64,000 nucleotides of DNA from Heterocephalus glaber (GCF_000247695.1 NW_004624743.1:9169517-9233516), one strand, 5' to 3'; numbered from the stretch's first letter, positions 34,625 to 47,629 are shown. Numbers and translations: made by a program. The notes: generated by a model from the letters alone, not told the origin.

Positions 34625-36519
34625 GAGGACAATGTCTAAAAAAGACATAGGATGGGCTTTTGGAATGTAGAACTTACCAAAAGCATGCAGAGTAATAACT
34701 TATTAACCGCGTTACCAAAAAAATAGGACTGATTGAAAAAATCATCCTCCTCACTGCTTAAAACAACTATTTTGCCACCAGCTTCCCCAAAGCAGGAAGT
34801 GAGCTGAGACAAGGTGCTGTAGTTATACAGGGCACATTCCTCAACTTCCACTTCACATGGGACATTGACAACAATGGGTAGAGGAACAGAGCAGAATCAT
34901 GACCTAATTAAGGAAACTCCCACCCACACCCTGCCCAACTTCAGCCTCAAGATAGGGACCTTCACCCTATCTTGAAGCAAAGCGAGGGGAATGCAAACAC
35001 ACTATAACCAAGGACAGTGGACTGTTTCCAATTCTTTCCTTTTCCTAATTAGAGTAGTCCATTGTTGTGTTTTGAGCAGAGGGTGATAGAATTTGTCTCT
35101 CAAGTTCATAGGATGCTGGAAAAAGTGAAAACACAATTGGATCTAATTCAGATGTTATCATGAGTCCAGGATTCCTTGTCTTTATGTTGGACTCTGTAAT
35201 TGAATAAATTTTCATTATCTGCCTGGGAGGGGCTGAGTTTGTTCTGTTAATGACATGAAAGAAGTAAGTTGATATTTTGAGACTGGAAAGTTAGAATTAT
35301 CACAGAAGCAATTACCAAATATTTATATGAACTTCTACACTTGCTAGCCTCCCTCACTATTAGATTAGAACTATGTAACTAGTTCTGTCCTCTGAAGCTA
35401 TAAGCAGAAGTGGTATAGATCACTTACAGGTCGAGACATTTACAGTACACTGACTTCTCCAAAATGCTGTGCAGAAATTCTCTGTGAGTTTGGGGAGGCA
35501 CAAAATTGAATGAGCCAGGATCTCTGCATCATTCCTGGGAGAAGGACGTTTCTCCCTCTCACCAGACTTTGTTGTGTGAAGCCATTGAGATTGGAGGGTG
35601 AGTCTGTTACAGTACCATGGACTGGCCTATCCATCCTGACACAGTTCTACTCACTGATGGAGGCAGAAAGTACGCCACCCTCATGAGCACTTAGCTAGCA
35701 AAGACCTGACTTCTGATAAAGATATATTTAGGGATTCCATACAGAAATCATGATAATACATGTTGTAAAGATGTTGGAGAAAGATCTTGAAATCAAAATT
35801 CAGGGGACACCTACACTTATTTCCTTTTCAAAAGAGTGATGTAGCCAGAACGTGTGTGCTTCGTATTATATTTATTGGAAGCCAAAGGGTATGTCCAGGT
35901 TCTTGCTTAGTGTTCTGAAACCACAAGCTCCTCCTGTCCTTGACCATCCTTCCACATTTCTGCAACCAAACAGTCCACATCTCACCCCCACAGCAGCCCT
36001 GTGGCATCACTCTCTCCACTGGTAACTCGTGCTTTGTCTCTTCCAGAGGGCTTACATTTTATATCCCAAAGAGAGATTAAACTTCAATGCCAAATGAAAT
36101 TTTCACTTCCAAATTTTCTAAATCTCTTATTCCTGTACTACATGTTCCCATAACTCACAACATATTCGATCTAGTTATATAATTTTAAAAAGTCAAAGAC
36201 AAACAAATATCCTATAGCAAGGTAGAAAAATGGCAAAAAATAGTTAACCACCATTTAGTTGCAAGTATATTTACATAGATTTGTGCAGATGTGTCTTCCT
36301 CCATACAATTATGTTACTGCTTTGGGGTTGGTTTCTGTCCAGGAAAAATTTTCACAATAGGCTCCTCGGCTGTTTTTAGGAATTGCTCTCTAGCTATCTT
36401 ACTGTCCTTTCAAATTCATCAGGTTCAATATCCATGTCCTTCTGAAAGTATTTTTCCTCCTATATTTCTACTGATGTGGACCAGTTATCCTTCTCCCAGT
36501 CATCCATGCTAAAAATTCA
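34625..36519. other. No recognisable gene or repeat
   Basis: This is unique-looking sequence on both strands with short open frames lacking motifs. Confidence 0.4.
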
Positions 36520-36835
36520 GAAATAGTCTTTGACTCTAATACATCCTATAACCAAGGTACTATAGTAACTAGCCCATCTGTGACTTGATCTAATCCTTGT
36601 TCTCCATTTCTATTGCCTTCATTCTTCATCAGCCCTTCATCCCTGATTCTTTAAACCCTCACAAAAGCTTCCCTATATAGGCAATGTTTCCTAACTCAAT
36701 GCATCCTCCACACCTCTACCAGATAAAAGTTTTAAATCAAAATAGCAGTCATGCAACCTTTTTCACTTGATATCTGTCCATTTCCTGTGATTTCCTACAG
36801 TACCAAATCCTCATTCTTTTGATTAGATTGTTTTT
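36520..36835 (+). mobile_element. LINE L2, part 1, sense
   Basis: 'gtctttgactctaatacatc', 'gccttcattcttcatcagcc', 'cttccctatataggcaatg', 'tagcagtcatgcaacctt' and 'tgatttcctacagtacc' follow the L2 coding-end to 3' UTR order. The element is interrupted by an inverted LTR and seems to continue after it. Confidence 0.65.
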
Positions 36836-36887
36836 TACTGTAAACTCCTCATGTCTTTGTAATTTTATATTTCATTTTTCTCTGTTC

Positions 36888-37136
36888 TTAGCTTTCCTCT
36901 TGCTGGGACAAATGGTCTTATGTCTGCAACTTATTAGAGGAAAGGTATATTTGGCTCATAGATTCAGAGAGTTCAGTCCTTGGTCAGCTGGTTGCAAGGC
37001 AGGGATGTTAAAGCAAAGGGCATGGTGAAACAAGGCTAAATAGTTCATGGCAGCTGGGAAGCAGAGCAGTAGAACGGTGTCAGAGAGAAAGAGATAAGGG
37101 ACTAGATCGAGACTCCACTGGGCCACACTCAGAGTG
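36888..37136 (-). mobile_element. MaLR-type LTR fragment, antisense, inside L2
   Basis: The plus strand reads 'gctttcctcttgctgggac', 'cagagagttcagtccttggt', 'atggcagctgggaagcagag' and 'actccactgggccacac', the complement of the LTR family at 34160. It splits the flanking L2. Confidence 0.7.
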
Positions 37137-37445
37137 TATTTTAATTCCCAAGCAGCTCCCAAGCCTTATTCCACGGACTCTCCTGCCTGTATCCTACTTT
37201 TCAGAAGATTGCTTTGCTCATCATTTCCTTGGCTCCTTCAAGCCAATATTTTTGCTAATGTCAATCCCTTTAGCCAAGATATTCTCTTCATCTTCTCACT
37301 GATATATTCACTACATCTTCATCAGAATCTTTCTTAATCCCTCTAACTGGAACTGGAGTCTCTTTTACAGCAATAATCAAGTTTTTATTTTTTATTATGG
37401 CTCATTGAAAGTCAGTTTTTGTTCTACCTTTGAGTTATCTGAGTT
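37137..37445 (+). mobile_element. LINE L2, part 2, sense
   Basis: The C/T-rich sequence with 'ggctccttcaagccaatat', 'cttcatcttctcactgatat', 'tttttattatggctcattga' and 'ctttgagttatctgagttcc' fits the L2 3' region expected downstream of part 1. The final (TGAA) end is not preserved. Confidence 0.5.
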
Positions 37446-38727
37446 CCTCTTAATTTGCAAGTTATTTGGTGAGAATAACTGATGTGAAATAAAATTAAAT
37501 AGAAGGCATAAGTCATTGTACAAAGATACCACAATCAATCTGTTATGTACCATGCTGAAGGATTATTCTGCTTTACCTCTCTCCACTTCTTTCTTCTCTG
37601 CCTTCACCAAAGGCATTTGAAAATTCTCCTCCACATGAATTCACTTGAATTTTTTCATCTACTACCCCCATGCTTCTTATGCTGACCACATCACAGAAGA
37701 CATGATGTTAAACAAGTTTCACTTGAGTACCAGCTACTTGGGCCCTGAACATCAGTATGCCGATACTTCCAGCTATTGATCCCTCAGTTCCTCTGCCATT
37801 ATAACCATGCATTGCATCAACTCAGTTCAGCCCAATCAAGAGCTGCACAGAAAATGTATCTTCATGAATATTTTATCAAATTGATTTAAGCAAAATTCCA
37901 GAGAGACTCGACTTCCCATCTTGGTTTCTGCATCTATACCAACTTTTGTAAACATAGCTACATGTCATTTGCAGCGATGGAGATATAAAACTAACTCTCC
38001 AGGTGGTTTATCCACTCTGTGGGTGTCCCAAGACCTCTAAAGTCACACCTCGCTGGGCCCAGTAGCAGATCACAGAACAATGATTTTAAGAAAATAAATG
38101 TGTGTAAGCATGAATGTGGAAGTATCAGTGACTCTTGCTTTAAGTATGCCTTGACCTACATTCCAAAAATGTCCTGTGAAAATGAATGGCTCCATTTTAC
38201 CCATGAAAGTTGTAGTTGAAGCCTATGGTTTTGAATATTACACACCTCTTCTCCCCTCCAGAGATATATCTACTAAAATATTTCTTTAAAAATCAATAGA
38301 ATAAATGGGAAATATAAAATGCACATATGTGCTTATGGACATACAATAATAGAACAGTTACTTCATATGTCTGAACACTTAATTCAAGAGAAACTACGTG
38401 AGATAAAGAGGATGAGTAGTGGTCTTTAGTGTTCTTATATTCTTCTCTTTGGGTGATCAACTGTCCTAGTTTGCCTTGGTCTAAGGGGATTCCTGAGACA
38501 CGGGATGTACAGAAAAGTCCCTCCAAACTGAAGCTAGTTCATTACTAGATTGTTCACAGGCCCTCATATGATAGCCTCTATTCTTTGCAAATCCCAACAC
38601 ATAGATGCCATGTTTCTTTTTTATTCCCATAAAGTAGTGAATCTTGCTATGATTTATTCTTAAGAATTCTAGACATTCATATTCAACCTCAGCAAATTTA
38701 GCTTCCCTATCCGTATGTGTTTAAGTT
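37446..38727. other. No recognisable gene or repeat
   Basis: Unique-looking sequence with only short open frames. Confidence 0.4.
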
Positions 38728-38960
38728 TCTTTTTAAATTTCCTTTTATTTTATTAGTACATGTTTGTATTTCATGCAGTTTGCAATCATCTTGAGAAGTG
38801 ATCACATGTACATATTACAGCTTGGTTTTTTAAAATTTCTTTCTCCTTTCCTCTTTTCCCCCTCCCCTCCACTTCTGTTTCCCCCCTCATCTTTTCTGTA
38901 CCTATTGATACTATTTGTCTTAGCACATATTATGGCTTATAATGTTTGCATTATTATTGT
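38728..38960 (-). mobile_element. L1 3' tail (type B), antisense
   Basis: The plus strand is the complement of the module at 18721-18987: 'tagtacatgtttgtatttca', 'tgcagtttgcaatcatc', 'cacatgtacatattacagc', a pyrimidine tract (cctcttttccccctccc) and 'attatggcttataatgtttg'. It is a 5'-truncated L1 inserted in the opposite direction. Confidence 0.75.
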
Positions 38961-39529
38961 GGTTGTTAGGTGCTGGTGTTGAAGTTTCTGGGGCTCAAGA
39001 AGCAAGATAGCCAGGGATGCTGTCTTAAGGAATCAAGTCTCTCTGATGCTTCTATTACATTAGCTGGAAGAGATTTTCCATCTTTCTATGTTGTACTTTC
39101 TGTCCCAATTGAATCACAAAATAAGAGGAAAAAAAATTGTCGATGGGCAGAAGACTTTGTAAACCTCAGATAGATTCTGCTCTTCGCTGAACCACTCCAC
39201 TTGGCAGTAGTCATTGTCAGTGAGAAGCGTAAAGAGACAACAAAGGAAAATGTACAAGTCTTTTTCAGGAACTTCTGAAGTGTTGAAAAGTGTTTCTATT
39301 TAAAAGCTCCTGACAGTGATTGGCAGGATCTGAGAAAACCTCCCAAGATGAGCCCCACCCTCTGAAAATTAGTGCCAGGAGCACAGTAAATGGCTAACAC
39401 CTCATCCATTCTTACCACAATTGAGGGATCACACTCTAATTGCTACTTATGACCCCTTTCGAGCACCACAAAGAGAAGGTGAAGCAAACATAGACAGATA
39501 CTGAACCCTCAGCTAGGGCTAAGGAACTT

Positions 39530-39570
<41 letters not shown>

Positions 39571-40784
39571 AATAACCTGTTTTAAACGCACAGAATACAA
39601 ACAGGAGGAGACATGTATTCATTGATTGAGTGATTGTTAGCAGGCCCATTAACCAGTGTCTTCCTAAAACTCTGACATTTAAAATAAAAAATAGGACAGG
39701 CCTAATTTTAAGTTTTGCAATTAGGGAATTTAACTTAAAGGTGAAGGAGAACAGAGGTGTATGTATCAACTCAATTTAGTGCAGGCAGAAAAATAGACCA
39801 AAATGGAAATTACAAAGTGAGTTCAGAATAGACATAATGAAGCCCATTTACATTTGATGTAATAGATGTTCAGAATGTTAATGGCCCATATAGCAAAACT
39901 TGAGGCTACTGACAGTGTAAGTATTTAAATACCACTTTTTGAATTTTCTTCACTGTTCACATGGATCTCTAAAATTATAAGTAACCAAGAAGTTACACCA
40001 AAATTTTACCAACCAAGTAATTGCTCTTAAATAAATGTGGTTATGCTTTAGTGAGTACAATAATCTGTGCTTGTGATTCTCCAAAGGAATTGCCTTGAAA
40101 ATTAATTCTAAGTAGAGAAAGTTGATGGCCATCATTATTGCTATGGGGAGAGAAAAGCACAAATGGGTCTTCGATATTTATCATCAAAAGCAGAATATAA
40201 ATGTGTGAATCATTTATCTTTACCCATCTTTATGTACCACTCAAGAAAGTTGCTTTTCTGAATCATTTGGTTTGTCAACAAAGCGATCGTACATTTAATC
40301 CAAAAAGAAATTCCTTGGAGAAGAAAGACACTCCAAGAAGAGGAATAGCACACATATGCTCAAACTGCTATATTTCAAATGATGTATCATAAGATTTAAT
40401 ATCTGATCACACATATAGAAAGGAGCTATCTCTTTGGAAGGAGAAGGAATTATATTTAGGCACCAGGTTAGTACCTAAAGATACTTCAAAAGTTTTAGAA
40501 AGCTATAAAAGGAACTTACGTGATAGAATGTAGAATCAGTTTTGTGTCAGATATTTTCATTCAAGCAGGAATCCACCAGGAAATAACAGTGCCTGTTAGA
40601 TCCTGCCATTGTGACAGTCGGGTCACAGGTTCTACTTAATACCTGATTTTAAAAAATATTTCATAACAGATTGGGCATCTTGGATTCAATGTCTAAGTGC
40701 GAAAAATACAAACAGCCTTCCGCTGCCATTACATAACTTCTGTATTCATTATTGCACAGCAGGTGATATTTGTATTTTTTGTTT
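38961..40784. other. No recognisable gene or transposon
   Basis: Unique-looking sequence apart from the AG microsatellite at 39532. Confidence 0.4.
39532..39567. repeat. (AG)n microsatellite
   Basis: This is a pure AG dinucleotide run of about 17 units. Confidence 0.95.
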
Positions 40785-41060
40785 GCATTTTTGCTTTCTA
40801 CCCTGAGCCCAGGCCAGATTCTCCTCCTCTGTAACTCCACAGGGATTCTTTGGTTTGTACCTTTTGTGTAATTCCATTTGGCATTCTAAATATGGTTCAC
40901 TGTTGTGGTTTTACAATGTTATTTCTTGACTTTCAATTGCAGACCTCCCCCACATTGAGGTCCTTGAATTCAGGGGTAGTTTTATCAGCAGGAAAAATCT
41001 AGGGGTATTATTAGTTTGCATCTATAATAGAAGGTTCATAATTAATAAATCTTGTGTGAA
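40785..41060 (+). mobile_element. LINE L2 3' end, sense (likely)
   Basis: 'gacctcccccacattgaggt', 'ccttgaattcaggggtagtt' and 'ttcataattaataaatcttg' correspond to the L2 3' blocks 'ctagactgtgagctccttgagggcag' and 'caataaatgtttg'. The 5' part is weak. Confidence 0.5.
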
Positions 41061-42627
41061 GGAGCTTCCTTGAGAGTGAATTTTATCATTTTGCAGCTGG
41101 GATTGTAATAATTTGTTCATGGAGTGACTATTCATATACACGAAGTCAGAATAGTTGTTAATATTTACTTGATGTTTTCAAAATGAGTTAACAAATTACC
41201 AGATTCTCACCTTTGCCATCTGCGATTTTTTAAAAACAAAGCTGAGCTTCTGCATGGACCAAGCTACTCAGGCCTCTTGGCTAAGAAATATGATTCCTGG
41301 GATGCAACCAAATTCACTTAAAATCTATCAATTTTTATTTTTACGATGGGCTCTTTTTGTTTGTTTCTTTGTTTATTTCAGATGATTTATGTAACGTCTG
41401 AGTGAAGTGTCCCTTTGTCCTGGAAGAGCCAGACAACCTTGACGGGATTTTTGAAGACCTCATCACTAGGAATATTTGTAACATTTCACACGTCACTTTT
41501 TTCAGCTCCCTCTGATGATTCATACTAAGGGTGGAGAACTGGAAGGTATGTTTTCCTACAGAGCCATAAAAATAGCCAAAATATATTTTTCTTTTAGCCT
41601 TGCATTTCAAAGTGCATAAACTCTCTGGATGATATTTCTTGCCATTTGGTCCAACTCTACTTCCTGAAGACACTGTATGAAAAGAACTAATCTAATTTAA
41701 GAAAGAATCTGTCCCTGGTAAAACAATGCATACAAAACTGAAAGAAAAAAAAAAGAAAAAAATCATACAATTTAGCTAACTTCCTAAAGCCTTGATCTTA
41801 GAATCTGGTTTTTAAATAGAAAATGTAAACAAAAGTTAGTATCCAAGTCATTTTGCTTTCAGTACATTTCAGGCCATTTTGGAGGAATTATATATGATAA
41901 ATTTAACCTCAAGGCAAATGAACCTTATACAATCTAAGGATATTTCTTCTATGTGCTCTTAGACCCCCTCTCAGAGTCACAGGTAAAAATCATTTTCCTT
42001 GGTGATCAAAACTTTTCTTTATTACTGATTTCTATTCTAGTGGTAAATTTATTTTCAAAATGACTCTCCATAATTTGTCAAGAGATTTGTTAATATGTAT
42101 ATGGCCTCTCTGAAGGGTGGAAAGCCAAGATACTCTGAAAATAATTCAGAGCACATATGTTCCTTATACATGGGTAAGAAACTCACTTTCAGGCACAGAG
42201 TTCTGTCATTCTTCCCCTCTCCTATTAATTCATCTCTTTGAAGTGTATTGGGAGTGTTGGAGTCATAGTGTTTATATAAAAAATCATAGCCACAAAATAA
42301 ATGCACCTTTGCAACCTCTCTGTGTTCAGGTGGCAGTGACTATTGGAAGACCTCCTCAGCCACAGAACTTGCTCAACTGAGAATGCCGTCATGATCAGAG
42401 CTAGGAATCTATAGTGCTAAAATATACTGCATATTCTCATAAAATATTAATGCTCCTCAGTCTGATGCAATGAGGCTATTATTTAACTAGAAATAAAGAC
42501 AAAACTTGAAAAGAAAAGCATAATGGAAGTACTTACTAAGGTAAATATAGTTCATTTTCAATCTTCTACTGCTATTGTTTGCTAGGTAAATGCTAAATAT
42601 GGGGATGGATATCCCCAAATTCTGCAT
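41061..42627. other. Unassigned sequence with a 110-codon minus-strand frame
   Basis: The minus-strand open frame 41673-41341 (SSGSRVGPNGKKYHPESLCT at the start, Lys/Ser-rich at the end) is one of the longest frames here that does not lie on a recognised repeat. I see no promoter, splice context or recognised domain, so no gene is called. Confidence 0.35.
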
Positions 42628-42800
42628 CAGCGGCTCTTAAAGCAGGTTTCCCGGAAAAGCAATTGCAGCATCCCTGGAAACCTGTTAAAAATGCAGATTC
42701 TCAGGCCCATCCAGATCTACCAAATCAGCGTGGACCCAGCAAACTGCTCTAATAAGTCCTCCTGGAGATTCTGATGCCCACTCAAGTTTCAGAATGCTCT
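42628..42800 (+). mobile_element. MER5A-like hAT element, near full length
   Basis: It begins 'cagcggctcttaaagcagg', continues 'gcagcatccctggaaacctg', 'ttaaaaatgcagattctcag', 'gcaaactgctctaataagtc', 'ctcctggagattctgatgcc' and ends near 'tcaagtttcagaatgct', the complementary terminus. Almost the whole nonautonomous element is present. Confidence 0.85.
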
Positions 42801-42884
42801 CCAAAATTATTTTTAGGAGAGAGTAGATTCAAGTACACACAGTTCCCTAGAATGTTTCGTATATGAGACACAAAAATAAATTTT

Positions 42885-43095
42885 AAATTTATATTGCTTT
42901 GCAAATTACAAAGTGCTTTCTCATGCATTCATTGTACTTGGACTTTCTCTAATAGCATTAGTTGGGCTGGGGAGGAACTAATACTTTTATTTTACAAGAT
43001 TAAGTGGAGTTTAAGAGAGATTGAATAAATTCCTTGACCTCACAGATCAGTTAATGGTAAAACTGGATTCAAATGCAGTCTTAAAGCACTACAAC
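42885..43095 (-). repeat. MIR SINE, antisense
   Basis: 'cttttattttacaagattaa', 'agagagattgaataaattcc', 'ttgacctcacagatcagtta' and 'actggattcaaatgcagtc' match the complement of the MIR core and 5' region. Confidence 0.75.
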
Positions 43096-45569
43096 AGATA
43101 TGCTGCAACTAAATAAAACACAGTTGTTCAGAATTCAGAGACTCCAAGTTTAATATTTTAATAAAATACAGTCTAATTTTAATGTGAATTTAAAGATACC
43201 TATTGACATTCAACCTTGTAAAATATTTAAATTTTTTAATTAAGTACCATTCAAATATCAAATCTTCTAAAGAGTTTACACTCTGTATCTCCATTATAAA
43301 TAGATATTAAAATTAAGCTCTATCTCTAACCAAAATCAAATTAGATCAATTCTAAAGCTAGCAGGATCCCAGTTAAAAAGTTTTTACCCATAAGTAGAGC
43401 AATCATTTGTCTTTATCTTTGCCCTGGTTTAAAGAAGGAATCAATGGCCCCAGATAGTTTGAGAGAATTGTTTTCATAAAAGCTTAAAAAAGAAAAAGCT
43501 GACATCTATAAAATTGACAATCATTTCCAAATATTAATGCTCTTATTTACTTCTTAAAGTTTGTGATTTACAGTTTCTTTTGTGAAAAAAAAATGTTTCT
43601 ATATGGAAGTCAGATTCAAGATCTTCATCTTCGTGTAGTCCCTTCCTAGAGTGAGAAGGAAGATATGCGTGGACCTGCTTCTTACAATTAGTTAAGTGTA
43701 TCTCTTCCAAACTTTAGTAACCAGAGTCACCTGTTCTAAAATTGTTTCCATTATGACCCATTCTCTCTTTAGGGACTCTTTAATTTTGAAAGACAAATTT
43801 AAAGATCTGAAGAAAGTTGACACATTTTCAACTAAGATTGACACTACTCCAGACATAGACATAAATGGTATTTAATCAGTAAAACTAATATATTGCAGAG
43901 TCTGTGAGAATGTCTGATATCTATAGAAATATCAGAGCAAAATGCTAGGGAAAACATGTTTCAGACTCCTGCAGATGTTCTCAGAGCCAATAGCATTTCT
44001 GGAAAAAAAAAATGTGTGAGATGTTTCTTTGACTGACACAAGAGGACAATTAGAAATTTCACTCCAGGATGAGTTTCCTTCTCTCAAACAAGGATCTGAG
44101 AAGGTATTACTGCAGATTAAGGTGGCCCATAGGAATAGTTTTGTATATTATCTGTCATTTTGATACTATTAGTTTTTTAAAGAACACTTTACCTGTTATA
44201 AACTTCTTTGAAGTGATCATCCACAACTGAAATCGCAATTAAGTATGTACTCCTTGTGTTATTTCTTCTCCAATTAGCATTCAAGGATGTACATCCAGAT
44301 GAACTATGAAAATGTCCTTTTTCCTTTTAAAGGGTCTATTCATTCACATGTGAGAAAAAAATAATTGTAGCAATTTACTCACTGCCTCAACTCTGATAAC
44401 AAGAGATTATAACCACAAAAGAATACTTCAAGAGGAAATTTAAATAAATATGAGACGTTACTTTGAACACATAGAAGAACACAGTGCCAGTGGCTCAGCT
44501 TGGCTCGATTTTGAGGTGGCATCGGTTCAATCACTGACTTGCTAAAGCATTGTACCAATGGAACAAGATAGGGGCATTTCAATCCAGCAAGAAAGACTAT
44601 TTTATCACTAAAAAGGCTTAAAACTGCTGGGGCACAGTTAAAACATGAATGCAATTGATTTTAGTTGGTTTTATTATTGTATTAAGTTATTTATCGGGGT
44701 GGGTCCCTATTACTTGTATATGACCCACCATTCTTGCCCTGCTGCTGACCTCCAGGGTACACAATGCAGTCAAAGACTTTCATGGGTACTCAGTAGACAA
44801 GACACTCCACGGGGAGATAATCCCATCAACTGAAGGTAATCGTTAACATGCAAGAGCACAGATACTTTAAATCCCCAAGTGTAAACATAGGAGGGATATG
44901 TTGAAAGAAATTAGAAAAGAAATCAGGAAATTCCAATTCTACGTAATTGTCTTCAGTACACTACTACTTCTTTGTTTCACTCTTCTCTCAATGATTTCAT
45001 TGGTAACTTAAAACCTTGTTAAGATAGCCAAATTTCTCATAGAGAGTTGTATCTATGGAAAGCAGAGATTGAAAGAATTCCGTTGTTGAGTTTCTACTAG
45101 AAGTACCCATGTTAACTCATGACGGATGGATGGATAGACAGACAGAGAAATAATGAGATAGATATAGCTGTATATATGTATGTGTATGTGTGTATCTTTT
45201 GAAAAATCTTAGGGATGCTCTAGTACAATGCCCATATCTAGTGCTAATACCATCATCTAAAATACATACTGACCTCTAAGTCCAGAAAGAAAGAAATTGC
45301 ACTCTTAACCCCAAGCTTCAATTAGTATATATTAAAATGCAAAAAAGTGAGTGCATTTCCCATTGCTCTAAACCCCATGCTATAAATCTGGAACAAATAA
45401 TACATGAACATAGACAGTAATAACAATCGCTTTAATGCAATGAATTGCATAAATATATAAATGAAGCTATTCTAAAGTAAAAGGATAGGTAATTTAAACG
45501 AAAAAAGAATATTCAACCTTAGAGAAAAATGTCAACTAAAATAAGAAAAAATTATAAATAATTATTGTA
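43096..45569. other. No recognisable gene or repeat
   Basis: This is a 2.4-kb AT-rich stretch. A short (GATG/GACA) tetranucleotide run lies at 45121-45150. Nothing else is identifiable. Confidence 0.4.
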
Positions 45570-46355
45570 ATATTTGATTCAGACACAAATCATCAATGGA
45601 TACTCAAACTAGAGGGTGAATATTTGATGAGATAGGATATTACAAAGTCTCAAAGCATCTCCCCACAAGATACTTATTAATTATGAAGAGGGAAATAGTA
45701 ACTTTATTAAAGAAACTTGGCAGACACAACCTTAACCAAATGACCAGTTAATTCACCAGTTACGGGGCAAATGGACATCTTGGGCCTCCTGAGAAGAACA
45801 CAACATCACTTCTGTGGTATTCCTGCTAAAAATCCATAACCTGAATCTAACCATGAAGAAATATCAGACAAATCAAAAATTGAGGGCCATGCTCCAAAAT
45901 AACTGGTCTGTACTCTACAAAAATGTCAAGGTCATGAGAGACAGACTGAAGTACTATTCCAGAATAAAGAAGATAAAGACATATAGCAACTTAATGCAGC
46001 TGTGATCTTAGACCAGGAAAAAAAATTATTTTGATATAAAGGACAAATTACCAATTTTTATTTTTTACTACAATGAACCATATATTTTATTGCAATAAAC
46101 TACAATGTTGTAATCAAGTAAATTCCTTGACTTACATAATTAAATTCTCATTGTATAAAATAACTTTTTCTGAAAGAAATACACAGAGGCACTTAGATAT
46201 AAAGAGTCAGTGTACCTGTGCTTACTCTCAAACCATTTAAGGGAGGGACATGGGGCTGGAGGTACTATTTAGGGAATCTAGAATGAGGTTAATTAATTGT
46301 ACAGTTTTTTCAATAATTTTGTTATTATGAAACTATTTCAAAATAGGCAGGTTTT
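45570..46355 (+). mobile_element. Ancient L1 (L1ME-like) 3' end, sense
   Basis: 'aatagtaactttattaaaga', 'cacttctgtggtattcctgc', 'aatccataacctgaatctaa', 'caaaatgtcaag'-type blocks, 'agaggcacttagatataaag', 'gcttactctcaaaccattt' and the end 'aaactatttcaaaatagg' follow the 3' UTR of an old L1. The 63-codon frame at 45814-46005 is part of this non-coding region. Confidence 0.65.
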
Positions 46356-46479
46356 ACAAAAACATATCCTTCCAAGACGGTGGAAATGCAAAAGGTGCCA
46401 AAGAAAATTCAGCTGTGGTTTTAAAGGGTAATCTCAGCAGATCATCGTGTGATTGTCAGTTTTCGTGGAAAGCAAGAAC

Positions 46480-47057
46480 AAAAGGGTCTTAATCCTCTCT
46501 ATGGATTCTGTCTATAATCCACAGGATGAGCTCCTGCTGGGAAATGCAAAAGAAGTGTTGAACTCAAAACTGAAAACTGATAGTAAGAAAATATCTTGCC
46601 ATTTATAATGTACTTAACTTTTTAAACTTAAACTAACAATACCCCAGCAAACTGAAAGACATTGCTAAAGTTATCTGGGAAAAACAATCTACTGCAAAAT
46701 TTAGACATGAGGGTGAACCTATCCTCATTGAATTCAAAGAGACCACAGCACCAAGGAAAGGCACCTACGTGCTACTCAGGAGACCAGGTGTTTCACTTAT
46801 CTTCAAAAATGTAAATCCCAGAAAGAAGAAAACATTGAGTTTGATGCTGTACAAACAAAATTCCTGAACTGATTAAAATCTTCAAATATGTTGGTCATGA
46901 ATTTTTCAGGGAAAGGGAAAATTGTTGCAAGGATCATTCAACTCAAACCAAATTAATTTCTTTTCCAGAGAATCTTGCTAGACATGCAAGTCAGTATGAA
47001 ATCCGCAGACAGGTTATATTTTGCTATGAAGAAGCTATTTGGAAATATTTACAATAA
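46480..47057 (+). pseudogene. Unidentified frame-shifted coding-like remnant
   Basis: The clearest block is a frame open from 46845 to the stop at 47055-47057, with a protein-like sequence: IPELIKIFKYVGHEFFRE, later FPENLARHASQYEIRRQ, then VIFCYEEAIWKYLQ before the stop. A second frame upstream (46819 onward, QKEENIEFDAVQTK) would join it by a one-base change in an A run at about 46857. A further open piece starts at 46500 (MDSVYNPQDELLLGNAKEVL). I do not recognise the protein. It could be a decayed processed pseudogene or an unrecognised transposon, and chance is not excluded. Confidence 0.35.
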
Positions 47058-47629
47058 ATTATCATAAATAAGATACAAGGACAGGGACTGATTCCTGCTT
47101 TCTAATACAGTTGACATGAAATTGGTTTAAATTGTTTAGATCATTGTTCCAAAATATGCTCAAACTGGGGGATATGGTCTTATACTGGAAAGGAGTCCAT
47201 CCTCTTCAGAAAGTGTATGATTCAAAAGTAAGTCAACCAAATTTATCAAAAGTGCATTTGAAATTGAACCACACAAGCAAAAATGCAAATATTCTACAAT
47301 TTGTAATTACTGACTGAAAGAATAAGACTGTTAGCTCCACAAACGTTATCTAACCTATTTTAAAATATAGAAAATTTGAAAACTACAGAAAATATTCAAA
47401 TAAGGTATATGACCAACACATGGAGATGGACTTTGTTGATATTATTCATTCATTTCTTCATTTTGTATGCTGCATAGTTTGCCTGGGAGGGCCTGGCATT
47501 ATCTGAGGCACTCAGGATGGTAAACTAAAAGTGGAAAAGGTAGAAACCTTTGAACTCATGAAAGTTACAATTCAGGTGTTACTGAATGCTTCATTTTATT
47601 CTCCTAAAATTAATGTCATTTTACTAAAA
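47058..47629. other. Unassigned sequence
   Basis: Downstream of the coding-like remnant I see no poly-A tail or repeat that would mark the end of a processed pseudogene. Confidence 0.35.
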
